From contig NZ_JADPKA010000016.1 of the NCBI RefSeq assembly GCF_023073715.1, positions 1 through 64,000 on the forward strand: a stretch of 64,000 nt of DNA, given 5' to 3'. Below the pieces are notes generated by a model, which worked only from the letters and a program-made list of their open reading frames with translations, did no database searches and had not been told where the DNA came from. The DNA is from Bradyrhizobium sp. 164. GTDB lineage: Bacteria > Pseudomonadota > Alphaproteobacteria > Rhizobiales > Xanthobacteraceae. Numbering within the stretch: position 1 is the first letter of the stretch; each line of letters begins with the position of its first letter. The position numbers were made by a program, and so were the translations under genes. Below are positions 17,936 through 27,379 of this stretch, one piece after another.

Positions 17936-18139
17936 ATGGCTTACAAGATCGTCGCTTCGCAATGCACCGTTTGTGGGGCATGTGAGTTCGAGTGTCCCAA
18001 CGCGGCGATCAGCCTCAAGCGCGACATTTACGTTATCGATGCCAAAAAGTGTACGGAGTGCGAGGGCCATTCCGACACGCCGCAATGCGCGGTGGTCTGT
18101 CCGGTGCCTGACACCTGTGTCCAGTCTAAGACAGCATAG
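17936..18139 (+). CDS. fdxN: 2[4Fe-4S] ferredoxin, FdxN-like
   Basis: The 67-residue protein has the bacterial-type 2[4Fe-4S] pattern: [16 protein letters not shown] near the N terminus, then [19 protein letters not shown] with the insertion between cysteines typical of nif-associated FdxN proteins. It is a close paralogue of the ferredoxin behind nifB at 62312. FdxN supplies low-potential electrons for nitrogenase or for NifB radical chemistry. AAGGAG at 17921 precedes the ATG. NifA and sigma-54 sites upstream indicate expression with the nif genes under low oxygen. Downstream lie decayed suf genes. Confidence 0.85.
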   Translation: MAYKIVASQCTVCGACEFECPNAAISLKRDIYVIDAKKCTECEGHSDTPQCAVVCPVPDTCVQSKTA

Positions 18140-18560
18140 GCAGCCCGCGTCCAGAAGGCTTCACCGCTCGATTTTGCGAACGAAGTAATAGATGTCGCGC
18201 TTGAGAAGGCCGCCGACCGCGTGGGGCGCATCGAGGTCGATCAACATCGTTATGAGTTTAAGGCGCTCATCGACTCCGAGAAACCATCGAAGGGCTCTGT
18301 CAGAGAACACCGTCAAATTTGTCTCGAATAAGGACAAAGCCGCCTCGATGCTCCAGTCGCCGTGTTGGGGCTTATCGTCGCTGGCTGAGGAGACGAGGCG
18401 AGGTGGACGGGCGTCGACATCCCAAGATCGACTTGCAGGATATCTAAAGCTACGTCACGGCCGAAGCCGAAGAGACGGTCTCCACGCGCGACGAGATCGG
18501 TCCGGAGATCTTGAAGACATACGAGAAGCTCGGCATCCGCGCACCATGCACGAGTGCATG
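18140..18560 (+). pseudogene. sufB: SufB (Fe-S cluster assembly scaffold) remnant
   Basis: Consecutive pieces in different frames match the N terminus of SufB: VGRIEVDQHRYEFKALIDSE, then ALSENTVKFVSNKDKAASML, AYRRWL, and a piece near 18440-18540 equivalent to the YPKIDLQDI, DEIDPEILKTYEKLGI region. About 140 of roughly 490 residues remain with several indels. SufB is the scaffold of the SUF iron-sulfur assembly complex. The relic directly follows fdxN. Confidence 0.65.
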
Positions 18561-18639
18561 GAGCCTAGGGTCATAGCAGATCCCCGCCGCCCGCGCTCTC
18601 GCCGCTTACTCCAGTTTCGCAAGTCAGCGTGCATCCTGA

Positions 18640-19110
18640 GGTCCGGAACTGTTCCCGCGATGTCGCGCATGCCAACGTCCAGGCTGCACTACTCGCCAGC
18701 GGCGACGGAAACAACGAAGGCGCGCCAAAGTCGCTCAGCACGTAAGTGCTTGGCGCACCGAGGAGATCATCTTGACCAACGCCACGGAGGCGATCGAGCT
18801 CGCGGCTCGTCGCGGGGTCCGCCGAACACAGGCAGTCCGACCTGATCATCCGTGCGATCCTGGAGCAATCCCGGCCTTGGCAATTCCTAAGGAGCCTCAT
18901 GGCGCTGTGTTCAAGCGGATGTCGGCCGAGCATGATCGCAACTTCCTCACGGGCGAGTTCGAGAAGCTGCTGACGGAAAAGAGCAGGCTTGTCGCGATCA
19001 CGCAGATGTCGAAGCGCCCAGCGCATTCGTTCTGCTCGCGTTAGCTCACGACTACGCCAAGAGGGCGTTGAGCGGACGCATTCATAAGCGGAGGCTTCAC
19101 AGATCCACGC
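18640..19110 (+). pseudogene. sufS: SufS-type cysteine desulfurase remnant
   Basis: Pieces resemble the N-terminal half of class II cysteine desulfurases: a RNCSRDVAHANVQAALLAS stretch equivalent to the YANVHRG region, TEEIILTNATEAIELAA (the ATEAIN motif), and LTGEFEKLLTEKSRLVAITQ (the LLTEKTRLVAITHMSN motif). Frames change repeatedly and the pyridoxal-phosphate lysine region is missing. With the sufB relic just before, this marks a deleted suf cluster. Confidence 0.6.
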
Positions 19111-19224
19111 GTTTTTACCAGGCCGGGAGTAAGACCGTTGTGCCCTACCTGGTACAGCTGGCAATCGCTTGGGCAATATCGCGGCAACACTTAGTAGGTT
19201 GACGGATCGATCCTCGTGCGTCTA

Positions 19225-19405
19225 ATGCCAGCCGTCGTGGTCTTCGGATTTCGTTTGATCCGGAGCTAAGAGGGAAGCCGGTGCAATGCCGGCGCTGCCC
19301 CCGCAACTGTAAGCGGCGAGCCGATGTCCAACGAAGTCACTGAAGCCATGCGGCTTTGGGAAGGCCGGACAGCAGCGACGACCCGCGAGCCAGGAGACCT
19401 GCCTC
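19225..19405 (+). promoter_or_regulatory. Cobalamin (B12) riboswitch
   Basis: The conserved core is clear: TAAGAGGGAAGCCGGTG followed by the B12-box-like GCTGCCCCCGCAACTGTAAG, then GGGAAGGCC and a closing GAGCCAGGAGACCTGCC. Order and spacing match the cobalamin riboswitch. It lies in the 5' leader of metE, the B12-independent methionine synthase. High adenosylcobalamin would shut off metE, so the B12-dependent enzyme is used instead. Confidence 0.92.
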
Positions 19406-19498
19406 GACATTATATCGTCCACGGGCGGGGTGTCCCGGTGTGCGCCAAGCAGCTGTCGCTCACGCGATATTCGCTGCACGCGTCCGCCATGGCCTTTG

Positions 19499-19512
19499 CC
19501 CCAATTATGGGG
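19499..19512 (+). promoter_or_regulatory. Hairpin overlapping the metE ribosome-binding site
   Basis: CCCC-AATTAT-GGGG places the probable ribosome site (GGGG, 8 bases before the ATG) in a short stem. This would fit translational control by the riboswitch just upstream. The stem is only four base pairs. Confidence 0.4.
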
Positions 19513-19520
19513 TCTGATCT

Positions 19521-21836
19521 ATGTCTATTCTTTCGCTTCCCGTTGCCACATTGGGGACGTCACGCATCGGCCCACGACGCGAACTCAAGTTCACGCTCGA
19601 GAGCTACTGGGCGGGAAACTCCAGCGAAGCCGAGCTCCTCGAGGCGGGGAGTGGACTTCGTGCCGCTAATTGGGCACGGCAGAAATCCTGCGGTGTGACG
19701 GTCATTCCTTCCAATGACTTCTCGCTCTACGACCAGGTGCTCGATACCAGCGTAATGGTCGGAGCCATTCCCGACGTCTACGGCTGGACCGAAGGTCCTG
19801 TGTCGCTCAAGACCTACTTCGCCATGGCACGTGGCGCTCAGGACGGTGATCACACTCAGCATGGGCCTGGCGTAGCAGCACAGGAAATGACGAAGTGGTT
19901 CGATACCAACTACCACTACATGGTGCCGGAATTTCACCAGGATCAGATCTTTAAGTATTCCTCTCGAAAGCCGATCGAGGAATATGAGGAGGCAAAAAGC
20001 CTCGGCTACCAAACGCGCCCCGTCTTAGTTGGCCCAGTCACTTTCCTGAAGCTCGGCAAAAGCGCAAATCCCGCATTCAATCCGCTGTCGCTGCTTGATA
20101 GGCTCCTCCCAGTCTATGTCGATGTTCTCCGCGAACTAGCCTCGCGCGGTGCGGAATGGGTTCAGCTCGACGAGCCATGCCTGGTGATGGACGTCGACGA
20201 AGCGTCGCGGGCGGCCGTCCGCCGGGCCTATGCTCATTTCGCAAAGCTTGTGCCGGCCCTTAAAATCATGTTGGCCACATATTTCGGGGCTATCGGCGAC
20301 AATCTTGAAACAGCCCTTGCCTTGCCCGTTGCCGGGCTTCATGTCGATCTGGTTCGGGCACCCGACCAATTGGACGCAATTGTCGCCACAGCCCGCAGAG
20401 ATCTCGTGGTCTCGCTAGGCGTCGTTGATGGTCGCAACGTCTGGCGCTCCAATCTTGCGGCGCTGCTCGACCAACTTGCCCCTTTGGTCAAAAAGCTGGG
20501 TAGGGACCGTGTTCAGATTGCTCCTTCCTGCTCGCTGCTTCATGTTCCGATCGACATTGAGCTAGAGACCGATCTCGATCCCAATCTGAAGACGTGGCTG
20601 GCGTTCTCAGTTCAGAAGATCAAGGAACTTTCGATATTGGGCAAAGCGCTGGCCGGCCATGCTGCCGAGGTGGCCGATGAACTTGCGCTTTCCGAGGACG
20701 CAGCCGTGACCCGCGAAACATCGCCCGAGATCCACAATGCGAATGTCGCCGGACGAATGGCCGCGATCGACGATAGCATGCGTCGCCGTCGCAGTGCGTT
20801 CACCGAGCGTGCCGACGTCCAGCGGGCCGCGTTCGCATTACCGATGTTTCCAACGACGACCATCGGATCCTTCCCGCAAACGGTCGACGTCCGGAATGCG
20901 CGTGCGGCTCATGCGCGGGGAGCGCTGAATGACGCGCAGTACGAGCAGCTTCTGAAAGCGGAGACAGCCCGTACCGTGCAGTGGCAGGAAGATATCGGCC
21001 TGGACGTGCTCGTACACGGTGAGTTCGAGCGCAATGACATGGTTCAATACTTTGCCGAGCAGCTGTTGGGATTCGCTTTCACCAAGCACGGCTGGGTTCA
21101 GTCTTATGGGTCGCGGTACGTTCGTCCGCCTATCCTGTTCGGAGATGTCTCCCGGCCGAAGCCGATGACCGTTGAATGGTGGCGCTACGCGCAGTCTCTG
21201 ACCAAGAAACCCGTCAAGGCTATGCTGACCGGACCGGTGACGATCCTGAACTGGTCGTTTGTCCGCGACGACATCTCGCGGAGCGAGACATGCCGTCAGA
21301 TCGCTCTTGCGATCCGAGATGAGGTGATCGATCTTGAGGCGGTTGGAGCGACTATGATCCAGATCGACGAGGCTGCGTTGCGGGAGGGATTGCCGCTACG
21401 CAAATCGCAGTGGAGGAACTATCTCGATTGGGCAGTGGACAGCTTCCGCGTTTGCTCGTCCGCTGTCGCCGACGGAACTCAGATCCATACCCACATGTGC
21501 TATTCCGAGTTCAACGAAATCATCGATGCGATCGCAGCAATGGATGCTGACGTCATTTCAATCGAGACGTCGCGTTCTAAGATGGAATTGCTCGAGGCCT
21601 TCAAGAGCTACAAATATCCCAATGAGATCGGGCCCGGCGTCTATGACATTCATTCACCGCGCATTCCCGCAGCGGCGGAAATCAAACAGCTGATTGTGTT
21701 GGCGCGGCAGCGAGTTTCCGATCGGCAGCTCTGGATCAATCCCGACTGCGGACTGAAAACTCGAAGCTGGGAGGAGGTGCGTCCCGCGCTCGTCAATATG
21801 GTGGCCGCCGCACGCGAGTTGCGGGCTGAGCCATGA
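19521..21836 (+). CDS. metE: 5-methyltetrahydropteroyltriglutamate-homocysteine methyltransferase (B12-independent methionine synthase)
   Basis: The 771-residue protein is full length for MetE. The N-terminal half starts SLPVATLGTSRIGPRRELKF. The C-terminal catalytic half has TTTIGSFPQT and the zinc ligands: His and Cys in IHTHMCYSEFN (about residues 655-665), Glu in VISIETSRSKMEL, and Cys in INPDCGLKTR (about 743). It transfers a methyl group from methyltetrahydrofolate to homocysteine to make methionine in the cytoplasm. A B12 riboswitch precedes it, so it is expressed when cobalamin is scarce. It has no operon partner. The ATG at 19521 is the natural family start. Confidence 0.95.
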   Translation: MSILSLPVATLGTSRIGPRRELKFTLESYWAGNSSEAELLEAGSGLRAANWARQKSCGVTVIPSNDFSLYDQVLDTSVMVGAIPDVYGWTEGPVSLKTYFAMARGAQDGDHTQHGPGVAAQEMTKWFDTNYHYMVPEFHQDQIFKYSSRKPIEEYEEAKSLGYQTRPVLVGPVTFLKLGKSANPAFNPLSLLDRLLPVYVDVLRELASRGAEWVQLDEPCLVMDVDEASRAAVRRAYAHFAKLVPALKIMLATYFGAIGDNLETALALPVAGLHVDLVRAPDQLDAIVATARRDLVVSLGVVDGRNVWRSNLAALLDQLAPLVKKLGRDRVQIAPSCSLLHVPIDIELETDLDPNLKTWLAFSVQKIKELSILGKALAGHAAEVADELALSEDAAVTRETSPEIHNANVAGRMAAIDDSMRRRRSAFTERADVQRAAFALPMFPTTTIGSFPQTVDVRNARAAHARGALNDAQYEQLLKAETARTVQWQEDIGLDVLVHGEFERNDMVQYFAEQLLGFAFTKHGWVQSYGSRYVRPPILFGDVSRPKPMTVEWWRYAQSLTKKPVKAMLTGPVTILNWSFVRDDISRSETCRQIALAIRDEVIDLEAVGATMIQIDEAALREGLPLRKSQWRNYLDWAVDSFRVCSSAVADGTQIHTHMCYSEFNEIIDAIAAMDADVISIETSRSKMELLEAFKSYKYPNEIGPGVYDIHSPRIPAAAEIKQLIVLARQRVSDRQLWINPDCGLKTRSWEEVRPALVNMVAAARELRAEP

Positions 21837-22525
21837 TGGTGCGGAGCGTTTCGCAAACGCGTTTGTGAACAAGATGCACGCGCTTTGGGGGCTTACGATG
21901 TCCTTGCGAGCTCCCAAAGTTCCCAGCGCCTCGGAATGCCGGCGGGCGTCGGCGGAGGCGGTCGCATACAGCCGGCGACAAGCTCGATTCTCGACCCGAC
22001 GGCCGACAGCATGCCGGCGACGTCCGATCAGGTCACATATTGCGACGTCATTAACGCTCCACGCGAAGCACAGCCCTACTTTTTCATTTATCCATCGCGT
22101 GGATGCGTCCCATCACAACAATCTATTTTACCGTCCTTACGGAACGTCATACGAAATTCGCCTCCTGGCACGCGCTCCGGGAAAGGTAATCGAGCGTTGT
22201 TGATGTTTGGGGGCGTGCCAAATGCTGCTGCGCGACGGCAAACTGCCGCTTGTGTTTCAGGGCACGGCAGCCAAACGCGCTTGCGCGAAGGATCCCAGCT
22301 CGATCAAGGCACTGACGTCCCAACCGGACAGCGGGCGAGTGGTGGACAAGTCGTGAAGTTTCCGACAGGAGCGGAAGGCAAGCGGCTCCAGATTTCGCGC
22401 GGAGTGATATCCGTTTCTCCTTTTTTGACGGCGAATGCCCTCGCCGAAATCGATCGCCGGTAAGTCCTCCCTACCGACGAAAGCTGGTGCGATGCATAAA
22501 GCAGCGTCGTTCCTGCGTGACTTTC
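21837..22525. other. Long stretch between metE and a terminator
   Basis: No known gene is recognisable. A small frame at 22222-22356 (44 aa, MLLRDGKLPLVFQGTAAKRA..., ending VVDKS) looks mildly coding but has no clear ribosome site. The strong terminator just downstream suggests that something here, a small gene or a non-coding RNA, is transcribed. Confidence 0.35.
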
Positions 22526-22557
22526 GCCCGGCCTCCGGAGGAGGCCGGGCTTTTTTT
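22526..22557 (+). terminator. Strong rho-independent terminator
   Basis: A perfect stem GCCCGGCCTC / GAGGCCGGGC with a 5-base loop is followed by seven T residues. It would stop rightward transcription from metE or from an unannotated transcript at 21837-22525. Confidence 0.85.
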
Positions 22558-22749
22558 GGTGCGCCAGGCATGGCGCGGACCGCGTGACTGGCGCGATTCG
22601 ACCGGAGTAGTGTCCGGTCCTAACTTGGAGGTCAGAGTCCTTTCCTGGGCATCATCAACTTCTTGATGTGCAGCAATTCAAAGAAGTCATGCTCTTTCAG
22701 AGTGTTGCGCTGGCCCCGACTGTGTAACAATGGGGTGTAACATTGCTGT

Positions 22750-23640
22750 TCAGGGTTGTTCGGCGATGCGCCGGACGGGTCTCGCTTTCCTGCGGGCATT
22801 TAGCTGGCTATTCCGCTCGGTGATGATTTCGTTTTTGTGACGCCTAGCGAGAGCGCAGGCCGTTCGATTTCCCCTCCGCACCCCAGACAGAGCCCCCCGA
22901 AGCGAAGTCGCGCGTGGAGTCGCCGTGGCCAATCTAGAGGGTGTTTGGCAGGCCGTCCGCGATGACGCTCCCATGCATCCGACCCACCGCCAGGCGACAG
23001 CCTTAGCAGGCGAACTCTAGCGTCTGGGCGGACAGCGAGAGCCCCGCCCGGAGTGTCGCCATGGTTCACGCGCCCGGTGTCGGCTGGACGCCGGACACTG
23101 AGATTCACGAGGAGCAGGAAGCTCACTGGACGGCCGTAACGAAGATGTGGGAGAGGGTCGGCCAAACAATTAGAGAAGCTGCTCGGGCCCATCGTGGACC
23201 GCCTCTTGCTGACCAAGGGCATCCGCGGCGTGGACAGCGAATCGCGCGCTCTGTTGCTCACCGCCTTTTGATGGCGCTGAGCGACGCGTTCGCAAGCCGG
23301 CACCGCAACGCTGGCGGAGACTATTCGTCCGACCCCAAGGCCGGCCTTTGGCGCCCGTGGAAGCGACCACGGACACGTGCCAAGCGCTTGATGCAACGTG
23401 GGCTCGATCCGGGGTGGGCATGGCAGTCGGCCTTCAACGGTCCCGGCCCATGGTGGAATGCCGGCGCCAGCCACATGAACGATGCTTATCGCACCGCCTT
23501 CTTCGTGCACCTCGGTCTGCGGTTCCTCATTGGACTGCACCGCCATGTCAATCGTGCTTGACGAACCGCCGTATACGGGTCCGTACGTACGGTGGTGTGG
23601 GAGGGGGAGGCCGCGAGGCTTGCTCCTACCCGATCGCTTG
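22750..23640 (+). mobile_element. Group II intron remnant (reverse-transcriptase 3' end and domain V)
   Basis: The open frame 23061-23561 ends with GPGPWWNAGASHMNDAYRT followed by LGLRFLIGLHRHVNRA, the usual C-terminal tail of bacterial group II intron-encoded proteins. It is followed at once by a domain V/VI-like RNA sequence (23563 on). The N-terminal reverse-transcriptase motifs are missing and the rest of the frame does not align cleanly, so the intron is truncated and immobile. The left border is uncertain. Confidence 0.6.
23563..23597 (+). ncRNA. Group II intron domain V
   Basis: GAACCGCCGTATACGGGTCC then GTACGTACGGTGGTG folds into the short hairpin typical of domain V (CCGCCGTA pairs with TACGGTGG allowing one G-T pair). 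It lies directly after the end of the intron protein frame, as in intact introns. Confidence 0.55.
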
Positions 23641-23748
23641 GTTATGAGTGACAGCACGGGATCATTCATTTTAACGTCATTGCGGGACGCCGGGTTCTGC
23701 GCCGCATCTGTTCTCATTCGGCAAGACATGATGCCGGTGCTGTTAATC

Positions 23749-24816
23749 CTACCTGTCTATTGAAGGCTTTGGCGTCGTGTTCGTACGGGTGGGTAGTATT
23801 GGATACTCGATCTTAGGTAGCCGCCCGGTAAGCGAATTCAGAAACGCCACAATGTCGTTTTCTTCCCCGTCGCTAAGCTTGGCGCCGAGCTGGATTTCAC
23901 TCATCAGGGCAACAGCCTGCTTTAGGCTCCAAACCTGGCCCGAATGGAAGTAAGGGGCTCGCAAAGCAACGTTCCGCAACGGCGCCGCGCGGAAGACATA
24001 TTCGTCGCCGACCGCCTTGGTGACCGCGAATCGGCCCTTATCGGCTTTCGGAAGCAGGGTTGCGTCCGGCTTCTTCATCACGCCGAACTGGAAGTAGGCC
24101 TGTCCACCGACATTGATTCCATTGTGGCAAGAGGAGCATCCCTTCTCCATAAACAGCGCCAACCCTGACTTCTGCTGATCATCGAGAGCATGTGTATTGC
24201 CCTCCAAATACTGATCGAACGGGGCCGCAGGTGTGATGAGGGTGGCTTCAAAAGCCTCGATTGCCTTCGCAAAGTTTTCAAAGCTGACCGGGCTCGCCTC
24301 GTTCGGGAAAGCATTTTTGAACAAGACGACATAGCTGGCCATTGAGTTCAAAGTGTCGAGCACATGATCCGGAGTCGCATTCATTTCGGCACTCGCCTGC
24401 ACAGGGCCAGTTGCTTGCGCCTTGAGGTCCGCGGCGCGTCCGTCCCAGAATTGCGCCGCATTGAACACCGCGTTGTAGACGGTTGGGGCCCGACGTAGGC
24501 CGACCTTCCAGCCGTGACCGACTGAGGTCGGACCGGCATCGACTCCGCCGCTGGCGAGATTGTGGCACGTATTGCAGCTAATGATCTCGCTTGCCGATAG
24601 CCGCGGATCGAAGAACAGAATCTTGCCAAGCTCGACCTTTTCATGCGTGACTGGATTGTCCTTTACCGCAGGAATGACTGAGGGGATCGGATGGAAGATC
24701 TGCCTGGCAGTTCTCATCAGATCATCGTCCGCGCTAGCTCCTGACGGCATCAGCAGCCCAATCGCCAAAACAGATGCTTCAGCGACAAGCCGAAGCTCCC
24801 GGATCGATTTGTTCAT
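23749..24816 (-). CDS. Di-haem cytochrome c peroxidase (CcpA/MauG family)
   Basis: The 355-residue exported protein has a signal peptide (residues 1-29, cleavage near SGASA-DD) and two haem-binding motifs, CNTCH (81-85) and CSSCH in the second half. Flanking signatures are GKILFFDPRLSAS, GGVDAGPTSVGHG, RRAPTVYNAVFNAAQFWDGR, and APLRNVALRAPYFHSG near the C terminus. Periplasmic di-haem peroxidases reduce hydrogen peroxide with electrons from cytochrome c, which fits peroxide defence during microaerobic or symbiotic growth. It stands alone between the group II intron remnant and a gene-poor stretch. Confidence 0.88.
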   Translation of the reverse strand: MNKSIRELRLVAEASVLAIGLLMPSGASADDDLMRTARQIFHPIPSVIPAVKDNPVTHEKVELGKILFFDPRLSASEIISCNTCHNLASGGVDAGPTSVGHGWKVGLRRAPTVYNAVFNAAQFWDGRAADLKAQATGPVQASAEMNATPDHVLDTLNSMASYVVLFKNAFPNEASPVSFENFAKAIEAFEATLITPAAPFDQYLEGNTHALDDQQKSGLALFMEKGCSSCHNGINVGGQAYFQFGVMKKPDATLLPKADKGRFAVTKAVGDEYVFRAAPLRNVALRAPYFHSGQVWSLKQAVALMSEIQLGAKLSDGEENDIVAFLNSLTGRLPKIEYPILPTRTNTTPKPSIDR

Positions 24817-26030
24817 ACACCCGCCTCATCAGTTCTGATTGAATCAAGGAAACAGTCGAAAGCGATGCCACACTCTGTTCCCTCAACGGGCCGGCGCAGC
24901 ATGCACCGGATCCTGTGAAGCGAGGCTGCATCGAATGTTCGATTTCGAGGTGCTCGCTGCCGGCGCTCGCCCAAGAGGCTTTAAGCCGTTATTTGATTCG
25001 CGAGTTCGCTTTGAGCTTAGATCACGACCTTGGTAGATCAGACTAGCGCCTCAACCTTCGAAATGACGACCGATCTGACAACAACAAGCGTGCCGAAAAA
25101 GGATAATCTGTCCGGTGGCCGCATCGGTTCTCCATTGAGCGATTGGGTGGCCAATACGCTCCAGCGAAGTTGATCTATCCGTGTTGCACCGCTGGTCGCG
25201 CTCAGCGCTCACGGTGCCGCTGGACAATAGCAACCCCCATGCCAGTTGCATCTGACATGCAAGCTGCTGATTTAGCTACCAAACGAATCCGGGCTACCGA
25301 ACAACGTCGGATGTCTTGTTTTGATGAATACATACAGTGTCACAGATGCGACAAGCGCCAGTCCCGGCTAGACATCATCGCACAGAAAGCTTTGTGATGA
25401 GATCCAATCGCCAGGCTTGCCGGCCACACGTGCGACGGCGGTACAAAGATCTACGCTGGCCTACGGCGAGACACTGAGCCGAGGCGCCCGGCGGTGCGCA
25501 TCGCTCACGATTTCGCCTCGCCCTGCCAACTGAAGGCTCTCCGACCTCATATCCGGGCCGGCTCTTTGCGCGCCGCCGCCGAAATCCCGCTCGTTTGTAA
25601 CAGACGAGCCCCGAAGCCTGACATGGCTTGTCTGGGTTCGCTGGCATGGCAGTTGCGGCGTCAAAACTGTTACCCAGAGTATGACGGTACGACCGTCCGA
25701 TTTACTCGGATACTCTCATTCGACACCAGCTTAAGTCCCGGCCTGACACCTGATCGGGCCGCCTGTGGGTTGGGATAAAAACCATTTCGACCCACTCACG
25801 GCCGAGTGGCAGCTCTTGAAATCCTGCGCGCTGATCGCAAAAATCGCAGAACTTCTGCAGAAGCAATTGTCACTTCGTGCTCTTGCGTTAAAAAGACTTC
25901 GGTACAAGAGGACATGTTGGTAGGAGATCTTTACATCATGTCCGCAGATGGCACGTCGTGAGATCTCATCGGCATCTTACCGAGGGAACGACGTGATTGA
26001 CCAGTTGTCCATGGCTGGTTCAAGTTAGAA
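24817..26030. other. Gene-poor stretch
   Basis: Short frames occur on both strands (for example plus 25494-25778 and minus 25375-25664) but they overlap antisense and no domain is recognisable. I see no RNA gene, repeat or promoter motif that I can defend. Confidence 0.4.
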
Positions 26031-26288
26031 ATGGTGTCCGTGATGGCTTCAATTGACGATCGATTGAATGAGATCCGAAACGTGCGGAATGACATTTGGC
26101 GCTGTCGAAGAAAGCTTAAAAGCGAGCTAAGTGATCTCGAGCGTAAGGTTCTCGAAGATCGCCTGCTTGAGCGGCAATCTGCCTTTGAACGGCTCCTAGC
26201 GACCACGTTTCCTTTTGCATTGACACTGTCAAGCAAAATTCGGGACCTGCCGCGGGTCATTGGCGCGCAAAATGGCGTCGGCTCATAG
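26031..26288 (+). CDS. Small hypothetical protein with coiled-coil character
   Basis: The 85-residue frame (or 81 residues from the in-frame ATG at 26043) encodes a mostly helical charged protein, DDRLNEIRNVRNDIW then KLKSELSDLERKVLEDRL, with heptad-like spacing of leucines. The residue pattern looks genuinely coding. No family is recognised, the start is uncertain, and no neighbour indicates its role. Confidence 0.45.
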   Translation: MVSVMASIDDRLNEIRNVRNDIWRCRRKLKSELSDLERKVLEDRLLERQSAFERLLATTFPFALTLSSKIRDLPRVIGAQNGVGS

Positions 26289-26609
26289 AACGCATGCGCG
26301 TCAGAAACGTAGGCTCCGTCGCCGCGGACCGCCGCGCTCATCATGGCCGCCGCTGAACTGAAATGCGCCGGTCCTCGGCCTTGGTTCACCGATGTGCTGG
26401 CCCGCGGCGCACCGTGAGCGTCGATAATGAAACCGTTCCGGCCGCCCATCCAGGACCACGGCTGGGGGACACCGATTGCGCCGTTGTCTGCGAAACCGCG
26501 CTCACCATGAGTAGCTTTCATCCGACAGAGCGATCGAAGAAGCTTGAATCGGCCGTAGCGTCAGATTGTACAGAGCACGCGAACGATACTCCAGACTAGG
26601 TGTGGCCGA

Positions 26610-27116
26610 ATGAGAAGACCCGTTATCGCTTTTGTATTATGTTCCGCTCTCGAGTTGCTCGGGCTAAGCACGGGCGCGGTTGCGGACACAAGGCGGTACG
26701 CGTGCACGATCACTGCCGCCGATAGGGAGCCGGCCGGAGTTCGGAACGAGCGGGTCATTCTCACGGTTCAATATGGCTGTCGGATCGCGGATGGTCTCTC
26801 GAGGGACGCGGGGATTACAGCAGTGTCGGTCAGCGAGTGGGCTGCTGATAAAGGAACGTACCTAGCGTCCCTGGAATTGCACCGCGCGCTGGAGGGAGTT
26901 GCAATTGGGCAACTCTCCGACGCGACCGGCTTCTCTAGCATGGAAGGCGAGCAAGGCATTGCGGTCGCAACTTCCGGCACGACAGTATTCAAGTTCGCAT
27001 CTGGCTCATTGGCAGCCCTTTCAGGGAAGACCCTTAAATTCACCACCAAACTTACTGGCCTACGTAGCTTCGAATTGGAGTTCACGGATTGGCCAGAATC
27101 TCTTTTTTGGAAGTGA
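26610..27116 (+). CDS. Exported hypothetical protein (168 aa)
   Basis: The product begins with a convincing signal peptide (MRRPVIAFVLCSALELLGL, cleavage near AVA-DT), followed by a compact domain with two cysteines (RRYACTITAADRE and VQYGCRIADG) and beta-rich repeats ending LEFTDWPESLFWK. It is probably periplasmic. I do not recognise the family. It is bordered by the nested mobile region on the right. Coding character is good; function is unknown. Confidence 0.55.
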   Translation: MRRPVIAFVLCSALELLGLSTGAVADTRRYACTITAADREPAGVRNERVILTVQYGCRIADGLSRDAGITAVSVSEWAADKGTYLASLELHRALEGVAIGQLSDATGFSSMEGEQGIAVATSGTTVFKFASGSLAALSGKTLKFTTKLTGLRSFELEFTDWPESLFWK

Positions 27117-27379
27117 CTCGTGTCTCACGCTGATTTCCGCGAGCGCTCGGGCGGACGAGCCATTGTCGACTCTTAACTCCACACGATGAATGCCGCTCCG
27201 GCCTGTGTGCCGTCCTCAAAGACGAGCACACCGCAACAAAGGTTGAGCCCAAACTCCGAAGGCACTTAAAGGCGCTAGACTACTTCCCAGCGCACATTAG
27301 GTCGACGCAGTCTGAATTCAGAGTCGGCCGGTCGGCGGAAAACTGCAAGTGAGCTGCTGCCGGTTTGATGGACACCCGG

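Noticed and set aside
18571..19176. 201-residue minus-strand frame
   Set aside because: It is antisense to the sufS remnant and has no recognisable motif.
25945..25962. TGGCACG in the gap before the small gene at 26031
   Set aside because: The -12 half is missing at the required spacing.
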